Assembly (NCBI RefSeq): GCF_011039175.1 | Contig: NZ_JAAKEN010000008.1 | Coordinates: 1 to 64,000 of the forward strand | DNA length: 64,000 nt | From: Slackia sp. ZJ119 | GTDB lineage: Bacteria; Actinomycetota; Coriobacteriia; Coriobacteriales; Eggerthellaceae | Direction of reading: 5' to 3' | Shown: in pieces, positions 43,101 through 58,100 of the stretch | Position numbering within the stretch: position 1 is the stretch's first letter | Layout: every line of letters begins with the position of its first letter | Made by a program: the position numbers and the translations under genes | The notes under the pieces: generated by a model | Told to the model about the DNA's origin: nothing | Database searches by the model: none | The model's input: the letters and a program-made list of their open reading frames with translations, nothing else

Positions 43101-46100
43101 GAAGATCAGAAGAAGTTCAAGAACCCGCATTCGATAGCCAACCTGACCGGCTCGAACGTGTGGGCGCACCTGAACCCGATGACGAACTACGCCAAGCTGG
43201 AACGCAACCGCAACTTTGAAGACGTGTTCATCACGCTGAAGACCACGCGGTGGAAGCAGAAGGATGAGACTCCCAGCCTGCAGCCCGAAGACGCGGCCGT
43301 GGCCGAGAAGCTGGGCTGGTCGAAGGCCGGCGACGCGGACGCCACGCCGCTCCGCGCGAACGAACAAGACGTGGTCAAGGACCAGACCCTGGTGAAAGAC
43401 CAGATCATCGGCTTTACTCCGGGCAACCGCACCATCCGCATCCGCCCGGACGGCCTGTACGTGGTGACGGCGAAAGTGCTGACTGCGGACTACACGTTCA
43501 AGAGCGATCCGAACAATTCGTGGGACGTCTACCTGACCGATGACGGCACGCCGTCCGGCCACTCCTACCTGAACAATCGAGAAGGCCGCAAATACGACGA
43601 GAACGACTACGTGCAGAAGCACTACAAGTACTACCAGGCCGACGGCACGCGCGTCATTGCCGCCAAAGCGGGCGAGACGGTGTACGAGGAAACGAAGGTC
43701 AACGAGAACCTGGAGCCGGTCGCCGTCAGCGACGACACATTCAGCCCCGGCCTGTATTACCTGTTCACGAAGGGCCTGGACGTCAACGGCGACGCGGTGG
43801 TGCATTTCAAGCGCACCTACGACGGCACGCCCGAATGGCTGAGCAAGCAATACTGGCGCCATACGCCCGAATACGCGTTCGAGATGGACACGTCGAACCG
43901 CGCCGACGCCGGCAAGGGCACGCTCAAGTACGCCACGAAGACGGTGGAGGTCGAAAAGACGGTCAACGGCGTGAAGAAGACCGAACAAGTCGTGCAGACC
44001 ATGAACGACGTCGGCGACCACCGGCCGCTGACCATCAACCTGCCCGACGGTGAATTCGTGACCAGCTACACGCTTGACCTGGGTCCCTATGGCGGCGACG
44101 CCGACGCCACCACCGAGACGCGCCGCGCCTACGACGGCGACTTCGGCGGCCTTGGCAGCGGCAGGAAGACGTCGGACTACATGGTGCTCGGCCAGCCCTG
44201 GATCTACAAAGGCCAGGACAACCCGCTGTACAACGTGAAGTACGAGGACGCTGCCGACAGCAACAGCGAAAAGCAGGTGTATGCCAACGAGGAAGGCAAG
44301 TACCTCAACTACATCGACAACGCCATCGCCCGCGCCGACATTTCGTACCGGTACTACTACAAGCGCAACGGCAATGGCGAACTGGGCAAGAATCTGCTGT
44401 CGCCCAACGTCGGCGCGTGGTCGGGCCGTTACCACACCGGCAGGACCGACGGCAACCGCCTGGAGCACAACGGCACCGGCTCGGGGTCCAGCGTGCCGGC
44501 GAACTCCGCCAGCGACACCAACTGGATCGTCGGCTACAAGGTGCCGTACGGCTACAAGGCGTCCATCCAGACGGAGCAGAACGGCAAGATGACTGAAAAC
44601 GTCATCGTTGACTACAACGGTGACGAGCGCCTCGACAATCCGATCTACCGCCGCTACGGCATGTCAACGGGCGAAGAGAACACCTACTACACCACGCGCA
44701 CGGTGTCGAACTACTCCTATGCGTCCAAGACCGACCGCAAGATGGTGTTCGACTACGGCAACAACGGCGATCCGAACGAGGAATACGGCGACAACGTGGA
44801 GCCTACGAAGGCCACCTACGAGGTGCGCTTCCAGAACCGCACCGACATGGGGGCCAACGCCGACGACCACAACCGCGCCGCGCACGTGTCCGAAGTGGAA
44901 CTGCAGGCCAAGTTCTACGACGGCGCCATGTACACCTGGCCGGAGACGAACAAGGTCTTCCGCATGCAAAACCTGTACCTGCCGGCCTACCTGGTGAAGG
45001 AAGGCACGGGGCAGACCGAGGTGTGCGACGCGCACGCCAGCCGCACCTGCCCGCCGGCCGGCTACACGCTCATGGTGCCGGTGCTGGAGCAGGCGAAGGA
45101 CGAGGCCGGCCTTCTGGTATACGAGGGAGCAGATGGCCAGCTGTTGTACGAAAACGAGCAGGGCGAGCTGTTCACGAAGAACGCCAAGAACGGCGAACTG
45201 GTGCCTGCAACAGCAGATGCAGGAGCGTCCAAGAAGCCGAAGTACATCCCGCTGGAGAACAGCCAGACCCACGTGCAGCTTGCGGACGAAAACGGCATCT
45301 TGAAGTACCAGATCGCGAAGGATGACGAGGGCGACGAGGTGTACGAGGAGTACACCGGCGCCCGCCAGCTGGTGAAGGGCCCCGACGGCGTCGAATACCA
45401 GTACACCGACGAGCGGGTTCCGCGCCGGGTGTACCTGGTGCCCGACGGCAAGTTCTTTGCGAAGGGCGAGGTGCCCTACGTGCCGGCCGTGGCCTGCTCC
45501 GACGAGCACGCCCGCCTGTCGTACAACTTCGACGGCTACGTGAAGGTGGAAGCCGAAACCGCGCCGAAGGACGGATCGAAGCCGCAGCCCGTCACGTATT
45601 ACGTGAAGGTGGGCGAGCATCTGAGCGACGACCAGCCGACCAGCAACGCGCAGAACCGCGCCGCGAGCTATCGCCTGGACGAAGACGGCAACGTCCTGGT
45701 GGACGGCGGCGCCTATGATGGCGAACAAGTGTACGTTATTGCGGGCAGCAATACGGTGAAACCCAATGACGAAAAGGGTCCGGACGAGAACGGCAACGGC
45801 AACGAAACCGTGGTCTTCGAATATCCCGAAGACGCGTTGGTGCCGAAGGACAACGCCGCCGTCACGGCGGCCACGTCGTACGACTACGCCGACACCTATA
45901 TCGACGAGGACAAGTTCGAGATCTACGTGCGGGTGGAAACTCAAGTTCAGCAGCTGAATTCGATCGAAGGCGAAGAAGGGTCGGAAGACGCGCCGGCTAC
46001 GACTGTCTACAGGTTTATACCCTACGATGGGCCGCGCAAAATCGACGCGGATGGCAACCAAGTTGCCGCACCTGCCGAAGATGCTAGCGATGAGGTGAAG

Positions 46101-49100
46101 ACCTACACCGACAAGCCCATCTACATGAAGCGCAAGAGCGTTCACGATGAGCCGAGCGCCACGAACACCGAACGCGCCAAGAAGCACGAGAACGACGAGT
46201 GCGTCGAGTGCATGGACTGCAACGGCAACTGGTTCAACGTGCAAACGATCACGTTCACCTATATAAACAAGGACGGCGTCGAGCGCACGAAGACCGTCGA
46301 TTGGAACGAGCTGAAGGCGGACGGCCGCGTGAGCGGCCCCTACGAGATGAACTTCGAGGGCGTTGGATCCAACGTGTCTGGCACCGCCGACCTGAAGTAT
46401 GACGCAGAAGGAAACGGCTCGCTCGAATACGACCCCGACGGCGACTACGTCATCGACTTCGAGAGCTTCTTCCGCGAGAACATGGTGCGGCAAGAGGAGA
46501 CCGTCGGTGGCAAGACGTACGAATACTACGTATCGACCGACAACGCCGCGACGGCTGGCAAGAACGAGACCGAGCTCAGCGATCCGTACCCGGACCCGAA
46601 TGGGGCTACGAATCAAGATGGCAATCCTGTGATGGTCACCGAGCCCTTGTCCTTCGCGCTGTACAAGGCCACGGACGCCACGAACACCATCGACGGCTTT
46701 GTAAACGAGCCGACGGTGAACTTCACGTATGCCAAGCCGATGATCACGTCGGTGACGGTGCGATTCAAGGCTGAAAACGCGCAGCGCCGCCACCCGGCCA
46801 CCATGCTGGACACCGGCCAGTGGCTGACGCGCCGCAGCCAGAAGAACGTCAACACCGAGATGAAGATCACCAATCCGGACAAACCGACCGCAGCGCAGGT
46901 CGTCAACTCGCGCAACCCGTGGGCCGGCAACACGGTGGCGAACTATGCCTTCAAGTACGACGGCTCGTTCGTGGACCGCACTGACGAAGCATTCAAGGAC
47001 GCGAAGGCGGCCACGACCTCGCTCGGCAACGAGAACGTGCTGCCCGCCGGCACGCCCGGCAAGACGAACGCCGGCAGCTACGACTACACTTCGACGCCGA
47101 CGTTCGGCAAGCAGGCCGGCGCCTTCGCCGACGAGGACTCGCGCCACAAGCTGACCATCGTGAAGGTGGAGACGAAGGACCCGAACCACAACGCCGCAGC
47201 GCCCTACCTCGACGAGACGGCGGCGTATCGCTTGAAGCACAAGCTGGGCACGCTGGACGTGTCGGTGGTGCGCGGGCGCAAGCTGTACGAAGGCAACGCC
47301 GGCAGCAGCGCCGGGTCGCAGATCAATTACGGCAAGAACGGCGAGACCACGCAGACGAAGAACGCCGTGTTCGCCTACGACGCCGACGACCGGTCCATGA
47401 CTGCGCCGTTCAGCTATTCGACCGAGCCTGACGGCACGAACATCAACGCCGTGAACGACATTCCCGACGGCGCCCTGTATCCGGGCGACTACGTGGAATA
47501 CCAGCTGTACCTGGGCGCACGCAAAGACTCCATCCTGCCGCTGCAGAAGGTCGACGCCAGCTTCACGGTCAACAAGGGCCAGCGCATCGTCGGGTGGGAG
47601 ATCGTGCGCGACGACCTGAAGGCCTACGATGCGACGAAGTCCGAACTGGAGAACGGGGCAAGTGCGTTCGTTGACAAGTACGGAAACGTTACTTGGTTGC
47701 GAAATGGGCAATTGAACACGATCGGCCGCACCGTGACCAAGGGCGTGCCCGGCGTCACGGACGAAGCCAAGGCGCCGTGGTACATCGGCACGACCCAGCA
47801 GGGCGAGGTGCCGGTGGAGATCGCGTTCGACGCAAACGACACCACGAAGCAGCGCGGCACGCTGACGTACAAGAAGGACGGCAAGATGCAGACCGTTGAC
47901 TTCAGCGAGGTCGTGGTCAGCGAAGAGTCCGGCCTGACGATGTTCTTCGACACGGTGGACCGCAACGCGTACAAGGCCGACGAAAGCGGCGCGGTGAAGG
48001 ACGATTCCAAGCTTGAACGCGTGCTCGTGGGCTTCTACCGCAACAAGGCCATGACCCCCGAGCCCGAGCTGAAGCCCGGCACCTCGTGGGACGAGCTGCA
48101 TCCTGCGACGCCTGCGTCGTCCGAAACGACGTCTGAAGCGACGCCGACGGTGCCTGTGCCGTCGGAAGAGGCGAATGCTGCCAGCAGGGCCCTGTACGGC
48201 GTTGCGCTGAACAGCAGCACCGTGTACATGACCATCCCCGGCGTGACCGGCATGCCCAAGCCGGTGGCCGACGTGTCCGCCGTGCTCATGGGCGACGCGA
48301 ACAACGGCACCAAGCTGGTGCGGAAGCCTTCCAGCCAAGAAGGCACGAAACTCGCCGACAACTACGTCGTCACGATGGAAAACGCTCCGGCATCGGTCGA
48401 TCTGACGAAGCTCGACCGCAAAAACTACGCGGCTGAAGACACCAAGGGCGAATACTATTCGGCCAACCGCCGCCTGGTGTTCACCATCGGCGAGATCAGC
48501 CAGCTTGTCGCAGCCGGCGAGGGCCTCTACCTGCGCGTCATCACGCAGATGACCAACGAGGCCGAAGCGAACACCGAAGCGTACAACACCACGCCGAACA
48601 AGGCCTTCGACAAGAACGCCGACGCGCCGACGCTGTCCGGCACCGAGATCACCGCCGACTTCGAAGTGACGAGCGCCCCGCTGCACGGCTTTGCGCAGTA
48701 CTTCGTGGAAGAGCGCACCCCCGACGACGACCACGACGCCTATGGTTACCGTGCGCTTGCAAGCCCGTCAACGTCCAAGAAGAACGGCTTCGTGCGCAAG
48801 AACGTGAACAACGACTTCATCTACAAGCAGCTCTACGACGAGGGGCTCAGCCCCATCGACTACCGCCATCCCATCGACGTGGACGTGAACCTGGCAGACC
48901 GCATGCAGTACGGCGCCAAGGTGACGTCGAAGGTGACCTTGTACAAGCACCAGCGCGGCCAGCACGCCGAGGTGACGAGCAGGGAAAACAATCTGCCGTA
49001 CTCGTCGATCCTGCACACGACGGGCCGCGACGCTGCTATCAAAGATGCGTACGACACGTTCGAAGGCACGGTCAAGAGCGGCAAGACGAGCATCGACACG

Positions 49101-52100
49101 GCGGCCGGCCTTGCGGGCCTGTCCGAGTACATGGTGCTGAGCAACACGGACGGCGCACGCCGCACGCGCGGGGTTCCGGACGACCATTACCGCGACCCGA
49201 GCATTTCCATGGTGTGGAACGCCCAGCCTTCCGTCACGCGCCAAAACGTGGCGAACCAAGACGGCAACCCGGTGACCATGCTGGTGTCCAACGTGAAGAA
49301 CACCACCTGGCACACCAACGACATGACCGTCACGGTGAACTTCACCGACGCGTTCGACGTCGAGCATCAGGTGCCCAGCGGGTCGAACCGCGTCTTCGAG
49401 GTGTACGGCAACAACATTGCCTATCCGGCCGACATGCCGAAGAACACGCTCAGCGGCGTGGAAGGCATCGGCAACCGCCCGACGTTCATCGACTTCACGC
49501 AGCAGGGCACCGACGGCAATCCGTTGCGCGTGAGCCGTTCGATCGACGGCCGCCGCAACATACGGATTCAGTACTACATACCGCTTCAGAAGGAACACAT
49601 GAACAGCATCGTGTTCCGCCAAGACGAGCTTGACCTGCGCAAATTGCAGAGCGACGAGATGGTGAATGCCGCATGGGCCGCATTCGAGAAGGCGCTGTAC
49701 GACACGATCGGGACGAGCGAAGACGCAGCCACGGCCGACCTGTACAAGGCTTATGTGGACGCCGTCAAGGAAGCGCAACAGAAGAAGAACGCCCTTGAGG
49801 CCGCCCAGGCCGAACTGGATCGCGTCGGCGGGACCAAGACCGGTGACGGTGCCACGGCGACGTATCAGTACCTCGAAGACGCGAAGAACACGCTGGAGGG
49901 CGCATCCGTCGACGTCGAGCTGTCTGAGAAGACTGGCGACGCATGGAGCGAAGTCACCAAGAACTACAGGACGCGGGACGACATCGACACCGCCATTAAG
50001 GGCTTCGAAGATCAGATCCCCACAGCCGAAGCAGAGGTGAAGCGCTGCGAGCTGGCGCTTGCCCATGCCCTGGTCGATCAGAGAAAGCTTGACAAGATGC
50101 AGCCCGAATCGGCGTTCACGACGGCGCAGGACGCGGTGGACGCCGCCGACGCCGCCCTGCTTGCAGCCGACACGGCCCTGAAGAACCTGAACGCCAACGT
50201 GGTGGCCCTGCGGAAAGCCAAGACGGATCTTGATGACGCGATCACGACCGCCCGGGGCGTTGTGACCCAGAAGACGCAGGACATCCAAAATGCCGAAGAC
50301 GACGTGTCCGACGCTACGGCGGCCCTCGACACCGCCAACGACAAGGTGGCCACCGCCAAGCTGAACCTGGAAAACAAGCTGCAAGCAAACGTCGAAGCGG
50401 CGCAGACGAACGCCAACCAGCCTTCGAGCAGCCCGGGCAGTGCGCTGACTGCCGCGGAGAGCACCCTGAAGACCGCGCTGTCCGGCAAGGTCACCGACGA
50501 TAAGGGCCATACGGTCACGGTCGAAAACGTCACGGAAGACGGCGTTGATCAGATGCTTAAGAACACCCAGACCCACGTCGACTCCCTGAAGACGACGCTC
50601 GACAACCTCAAGAACGGCACGCCGGCCAGCGGAGGCACCGAAGCGCTTCCTGGCAGCATCGCGCTCGAAAGCACTTGGAAGCAGAAGCTCGCCACGCTGC
50701 AGCAAAAGACCAACGCTCTGGCAGAGGCCCAGAAGGCCTACGAGGCCTCGCACGCCAACGATTCCGGCGCCAAAGAAAGCGAAAAGTGGGACGACGAGCA
50801 AGACCTCATCAAGGCCCAGGACGCCTACATTGCGGCCGAAAACGAAGCCCTCGAGGCCGGCGCGAACTACGCCGCGGCCCTGGGCCTCGTCGCTGCGGCG
50901 GAAAGCGCGTACAACGACGCTGCCCAGAAGCTGGAAGCAGCGAGGCAGGCGCTGCAGGACTACCGGGACGAGAAGAAGTCGCTCGAAGACGCGGTGAAGG
51001 CCGCGCAGACCGCGCAGACCACGGCCACGACCGGCCTGACGACGCTTGCGACCGCGTTTGGCAACCAGGCCACGGGCGGCGCGAACAGCGGCGACCCGGC
51101 TGCCGAAAACGCGTTTGACAAGGTCAAGAAGGCCCTGAAAGACGCTGCCGACTATCTGGGCGTCACAGACGCCGACGAGATGAACGACTGGGATTTGGCC
51201 AAGCGCATCGAAGCCATGTTCGCTGACGATACCAAGTACGGAAAAGATGCCGTCACCATCGCCTATGGCGACGCGAACGGCGAGACCGGCGACAGGCCGA
51301 TCCTTGGCGTGTGGCTGGCCGAGGACCAGGACGCCAACGCGCTGGCGACATTCATGTCCTACCGCACCCACCTCAACCCAGGCACCGACAGCATGGTCAA
51401 CATCAACCTGTTCCGCGAGGCCACGGCCATGCGGTGGACGTACTTCGACGTGCCGGCCACCCAGGACGGCATGCTGCCGTACCGCCTGAACGACATCGTG
51501 CTCGACGGCGTGGCACGCTACTCCGACAAGCGCAACCTGCAGCTCGTCAACGGCAAGCTGGCCCCTGCGGCCAATTCCTACACCGGCGCCGCCAGCGTGG
51601 ACGTGGCCTACACGCACTACCACAACGAGAAGACGGCGCTGGAGTTCAACGGCGTCGAAACCGACGACGCCGACCGGGCAGACGAGCCCGCCGCCGACAC
51701 GCCCGACGTCCACGCCGAGGGCGGCGAGGAAGCGACGAACCCGACCGGCGCTGCCGGCGGCGAAGGCGCGACCGACGCGCCCGCCGAGGCCGAGCAGCCG
51801 ACCGTCATCGTGCACGGCGAATGGCGCTCCAAGCAAAACGGCTTCGACAAGTCCAACCCCATAACGGTGTTCCGCCGCGTGCCCAACGTGCAGTACCAGA
51901 CCCAGGTGTTCCAGAACCAGGGCGAGGCGACGGGCCCCTACGACCAGAACGCCACGCAGAAGGCCACGTATGTGGCGGGCGAGACGTTCTGGTACCGCGA
52001 CACGCTCACGAACGCCGCGCTCGAGCGTCGCCAAGGCCTGGGGCATGAGTGGCGCTTCAGCGAAGAGGATGCGGGCGGCGGCCAAAAGGTCGGCGTCTGG

Positions 52101-55100
52101 ACGAGCCAGAACCAGAGCTATCGCGGCACGTATTCCACCTTCGAGATGAAGATAGAGCTGAGCAAGAAAAACACGGTTTCGTGGGAGCAATACGCTCGCT
52201 GCTATTCTTACTGGCACAACGGTGCCGACTCCTACACGTGGCAGCTGTACCGCATGAACGAGGACAGCCCCTGGCCCAATGACGACGGTTCCGACAAGTG
52301 GATCGCCACCGGCACCTCCGAATCCAGGTCGTACTGCTTCGGCTGGGAGCAAAAGAGGCTGACCCTGAATCCCGGCCATTACCTCATCAAGTTCACGTAC
52401 TACCGCGGCGCCAACGACAGCAGCAGCGACCACTATGCGAAGGTGAGGAACTTCCAGCTGGACGACTATACCTACGGCACGCTGGCGGCCACGAAAGAGA
52501 TCCCCGGCGCACCGCAGGCCACCGAGATCGAGGGCGGCGAGTACGACCCGAACGCCATTCCGAGCAATCCGGGCACGACGATCACGGTCGCCAACACCAA
52601 CAACGACGGCGCCGGCGAAGGCGAGCTGTACAACCCGGTGTTCTACGAGCGCCTGCCGCTCGACTACGTGCGCCAGGCCTATGCGGCGGCCTACGCAGGC
52701 GGTGACCCCGAAGCCATGAAGGGCGGCGACGAGATCACGGCCGAATACCTGAAGCAGGTCATCGAAGACAACGCCGTGTGGAAGAACCGCTACGGCCAAG
52801 ACGTGTACGACGAGCGCACGCAGGGCTTGAAGCTGCAGGTCGAGCTGATTTCCCGGACGCGTGCCCGCGACATGGGCGGCTGGATGAACTACGCCTCTCA
52901 CGAGGGCGCCAGCCTGTGCGATTGGAACGGTTCGGACGCGTGCGACTACGCAGGCTCGGGGTACTACACGACCTTGCGGGGCAAGGCCTACAACGACATC
53001 AACCCCACCGACACCTACCAGGCTTTGGCCGCACCGCTCGAGAAAAAGGAAGTGTCGCAGGAAACGGAATTCGGCCTGTTCAAGATCTCGTGGGTGGCCG
53101 ACGGCAACACCGAGAACGGCGACCCGGGCGAAAGCCGCTTCTTGCCTGACAACGAGATCGAAGGCGGTCCGGAGCTGTCCGTCTACGACCGCCTGCTGCG
53201 TCCGGTGGACCGCCCGACGGCGGGCAATTCCGTCATGGAAGTGGGCGACGTGCTGACCATCGCCTTCCCGGTTCGCGCGTCCGAAGAAAACCTGCCTTTG
53301 ACGTACAAAGACCTCGACAACTCCACCACCACGGCGAAGAACGCCAATGGCGTCACGGCCAACACTGCCGGCATGAAGCCGGCGTACTTCCCGCGCATGG
53401 GCGAGTTCTACTACACGGCCAACCACTACTATGATTCCGACGTCGACGATACCGACCGGTACGGCTTCACGGTCAATCCCGGCCCGGGCAGCCTGGGCTT
53501 TGGCACGGCCACCGACCCGTTCGGCACCCAGCGCGTGCACACCGAAAACGTCATGATGGACATGGACCAGCTTATCCATGAGTCCGCCTTCTCGGCCGAC
53601 AAGCCCAAGGACGTGGACACCTTCGAGATGTTCAAGTACAACTACACGTTCATTCCGGGCTCGGCGAGCGACGGGGTGGGCACGAACAACCAGACCGGTT
53701 CGAACAACGTGTTCATGGACGGCGACTCGCGCACGGCGGCCGTGATGCAGAAGGTCACCTACCTGCCGAACGAAACGCCGCAGGACTGGAACTTGACGCT
53801 GCAGAAAGACCCGCGTTACGCCCTGCCGTCGAAGTTCTCCTACATCAAGGAGAACCGGACGGACATCAGCAGCGTGAACGCGGTCGGCTGGAACGGCACG
53901 AACTACAACGGCACCGCCACGGGCTACTGGACGCGCGACTACTTCAAGTTCGTCACCGGCCCGCGCATCGCCGACGCCTACGCCGCCGGCACCAAGGCGG
54001 ACGACACGAGCAACGACGGCAACGCGAAAGGCACCGACGGCAAGCTGCTGCGTGCCGGCGCGAACAGCTTCTGGACGGAGCTGCCGCGCAACGCGAAGAA
54101 GATGAGCGAGACGCCGCTGCTTTGGTCGCAGACGCACACGCACCTGCAGAAGGCGTGGATCGCCGCCACGTCCGAAATGGTGAGCGAATACGACGACGAG
54201 GTGGGCGCCGCCAATGCCAACGACGACTACCAGGCCGCGCGTCGCTACGACCGCACCAAAACCATGACCACCGGGCTAAGATATGGCTCGGCCGTGAACA
54301 AGGCGCTGCCGCTGTACGCCGACGTGAACTACTTCGACGCCGACGTCGACCAGATGCTCAGCCGCTACCCGTGGGCGCTGAACAACGTGATCGACAGGGC
54401 CGGCGGCCTGAAGTACCTGATGGGCAGGAGCAACAACGCCTGGGGCTACGCGCTGCGCAGCGAATGGCCCAACCATCCGGACAGCCCGCACACGCCGATC
54501 GTCCTCAACAACGTGCTGCACAACTGGCAGGCGCAAGAGCCCTCTATCGAGTGGGGCCAGTATTCCGACGCGCTGGAATACGGGCAGAACTTCAAGGCCC
54601 AGCTGACCGCGTACAACTACGGCGACCGCAACACCGACGGCGTGGAGTTCCTCTACATCATGCCGCGCGGCGTGGAGCCGCAGGTCGGCGCCGACGGCAA
54701 CATCCAGGTGGACGCCGAGCTGTTCAAGCAGGTCACCGACACGAACAACGGCAACGGCGACACCGAAAAGCCCAATTACAGCATTCGCGCACAAAACGGA
54801 GCGTGTGCGCAGGCCGACAAGATCGGCATTGAAAACGCCACGTTCGAAGACGGCGAGCGGAACAACAACGGCGCCCCGTACCTGGAAGAAGAGTACGTGG
54901 GCATCGACGGCTCGCTCGTTGACGTGGAGATCGTGCAGACGCCGTACGGCGAGTACAAGGGCTACGACGCGCCTTCCGCCAGCCAAGACCCGGCGACCTA
55001 CCGCACGGGCAACCGCACCAACGAGGGCGTGGACTATTCCACCCGCATCGACCAGTCCACGTACGAGTCCTCCAACGGCACCACCGGTGCGCTGTCCGAC

Positions 55101-58100
55101 CTGAAGAACCTGAAGGTGAACCCGGCCGACGGCAGCAAGACGGCAGAGGCGGGCGCGGACACGTCAGAATGGCTGGAGCCGAAAGACAAGGTGGTCGACG
55201 GCAAGATCGTCGCCGACAAGACGAAGATGACCGGCGCCACCTACACGAAGAGCAGCCAGCCGTGGGTGCTGCGCATCATCGTGAAGCAGGACCTGGGCAA
55301 GTGGTTCGGCCGCGACATCGACAACGGAGAGCCCTGCAACGACACGTCCTACGACGCCCGCTACGGCGCCGACCCCGACCCGTCTGCCTTCTCCGACGAG
55401 CTGGCAGGCGTGTATGCGCCCACGTCCGCCAACGGCAACATCGCCGGCGGCTACAAGATCCGCGTGAACGTGCCGAGCCACATCTTCGGCAACAACGACA
55501 ACGGGGCGTGGCACGACCGCGTGCTGGTGACCGCCTGGGATGACGAGCAGAACATCGTGCCCGAGCTGAGCAAGGCCGAGCCGGCGACGGTCACGGCCCC
55601 CGAAGTTCCCGAGCAGACGCCCGCCGACAACGAGGGCGCCGGCGGCAACGAGGAAGCCCCGACCGTCACTGACGAGGAAGCTGCCAACAAGCTGGCGTCT
55701 TCGGTGCCTGCCATGTCCCTGAGGCCGGCCCGCAACGTGACGGCCGACCAGAAGCCGTTCCGCACGAGCGCATTCATGCAGGTCTACGACGTGGACGCCT
55801 ACGAAGGCGGGGCCGCGCTGCCCACGCGCCGCCAGAACGTGCAGCCCTACGGCATGGACTACGTCTGGACGCTCATGGCCGGCGGCCGCGCCGGCGTGCA
55901 TGCGCCGCTCTACGGCTTCTTCTACGGGTCGCCCACCATGCCGTCTGTGAACGGCCTGACGGTGCTGAACAACTCCGTCATGCAAGACGACGGCCTGGCC
56001 GGTGACAACGATGTGCTGAAAAACCTCAAGATGGACGGCATCCGCGGCACGGACGCCGCCGCCATGGCATACGACGACGCGCTGCACCGCAAGAAGGTCG
56101 AGTACTGGACGCGTCTGCCGCTGCGCAAGGAACTGGTCACCGAATACCAGCCGCGCAAGATCTACGCGCAGACCGGCGCTACCGCCGTCATGCGCAAGCC
56201 GTTCGTGCGCGTGTGGAACACCGTGAGCGAATATGTGCCGAAGGTGGGCGAGACGTCCGAGGCCATCCAAGTGAAGAATCCGGACTACTTCGTCAACACC
56301 GAAGGCGACCGTCGCCAGGTGAACATCCACATTGAAAACAAGTACTGGCTGGCCGAGCAGCCGTTCCACTGGCGCGAGACCTACACGTACTACCAGCGCT
56401 ACCACTACTCCCGCTATTGGTCCTGCTGGGACGAAGTGCGCTACGCCATGCGCGACTACGATTCCCGCTATGCCAACGGCTATGCCACCGACGGCGGCCA
56501 GAAGGGCACGCTCGTGCTGCCGGTCATCACGGCCGTGCTGCCCTACGGCGTGGCGCCCTACGGCAAGCGCAAGCGCACGCCGTACCACTCCGACAAGACC
56601 TACGTGATGGACAACCGCGATTGGGACCTGTCCTACGTTTCCGGCGCGTCCATGGAAGTCCTGAAGGATGGCAAGGGCAAGGTGCGCAAGGACGCCGACG
56701 GCAACGTCATGTACCGCTACATGGAGACTGGGCAGAACACCGACTACAACGGTCGCCCTGCGCTGACCAGCGTGAACGACAATGTCGGCAACGACGTGAA
56801 GAACCTCTGGACCGTCACGGTCACCTACGAGCCGGTGAGCACCGACGAAATGCCCGTCGCTGACACGCCGGCCGAACCTGGAACCCCGACGCTGCCGGGC
56901 ACCGAAGACGCCGGTGCGCTGGAAGGCGAGGAAGAGGCCAAGCAGCTGGAAGGCACCGACGTCGAGTGGCGCTACGTCGTGCGCTTCGAGCCGAAGGCAA
57001 CCGGCTACAACGACGCCAACGACCTGCTCACTTCCATCGCGTCGGGCGCCATGACCACCCTCAAGATGAACGTCATGACCTTCGCCGAGCCCAAGGAAGG
57101 CTACGAGAAGTCGCAGAGCACCACCTATGACAACATCCGCGTGTTCGTCACGTCGAAGGTGGACGGCTTCGACTACATCGACGACGAAGACATCGACGTG
57201 GCCGGCGCGTCTGCGACGAACCGCATTTCGCAGCCGATCAGCCATGAGAGCAACGAGACCGTCTCGGTGCCGAACTCGTCGACGCACAACCCGTTCACGC
57301 CGGGGGCCGAAGCGCAGCTGACGCCGGACAAGAAGTACTCGTGGCTGAAGTACCGCGCGGAGAACACCTACTGGCCCACCATTTCGGCGGACACGTACAA
57401 CGCCGAAGTGAACCGCGCCGGCTGGTACGAGCAAGACCTGCGCATGGACGCCACGCAGACCCAGTGGGTGGACAAATACCGTGTCGAGTGCGGCCCGAAC
57501 GGCTGTGGCCATTGGTACAAGGGCGTCGTGCATCCGACGAAGGATGAGCTGCCGACGGGCGTCATTCCTGCCAAGAGCTTGAAGCAGGGGAATCGTACGT
57601 CCGAGAAGGTACCGAATAACTACTTAGTAGGCTTTACGGGTTCGTATGACGAAGAGAAGGGCACGTGGCGCTCCGAGCACGTCATGGGCGGCCTGACCGG
57701 CGTCGTGCACCAGCCGCTCTACGGCAGGGCCGAGGTGACGGTCGACGGGCGGGGCAACCCGCTGAAGGGCCCCGGCGGCGTCGATGCGCCGCGCCCCCAG
57801 GGCAAGGGCCTGGCCGTGAACGACTACCTGTTCCTGCCCGACACCGCGTTCGCGTTCGGCCTGTCCGACGCCGTCACCAAGTCGCTCAACCGCAAGGGCG
57901 AATACGCCGAAGTGGAGACGACCGCCGAGCCCACGACGCCCGCGCCTGCGACGCCCGCGCCGAAGGAATACGCCTTCACCGAAGTGGACGACGACAACGC
58001 CGACCGCCGCGCGTACAAAGACCGCAAGAAGATCGAAGCCGAGCAAAACGACGGCGACGACGCCACGAACGGCCAGGAAGTGCTGCGCGAGCACGGCGTG

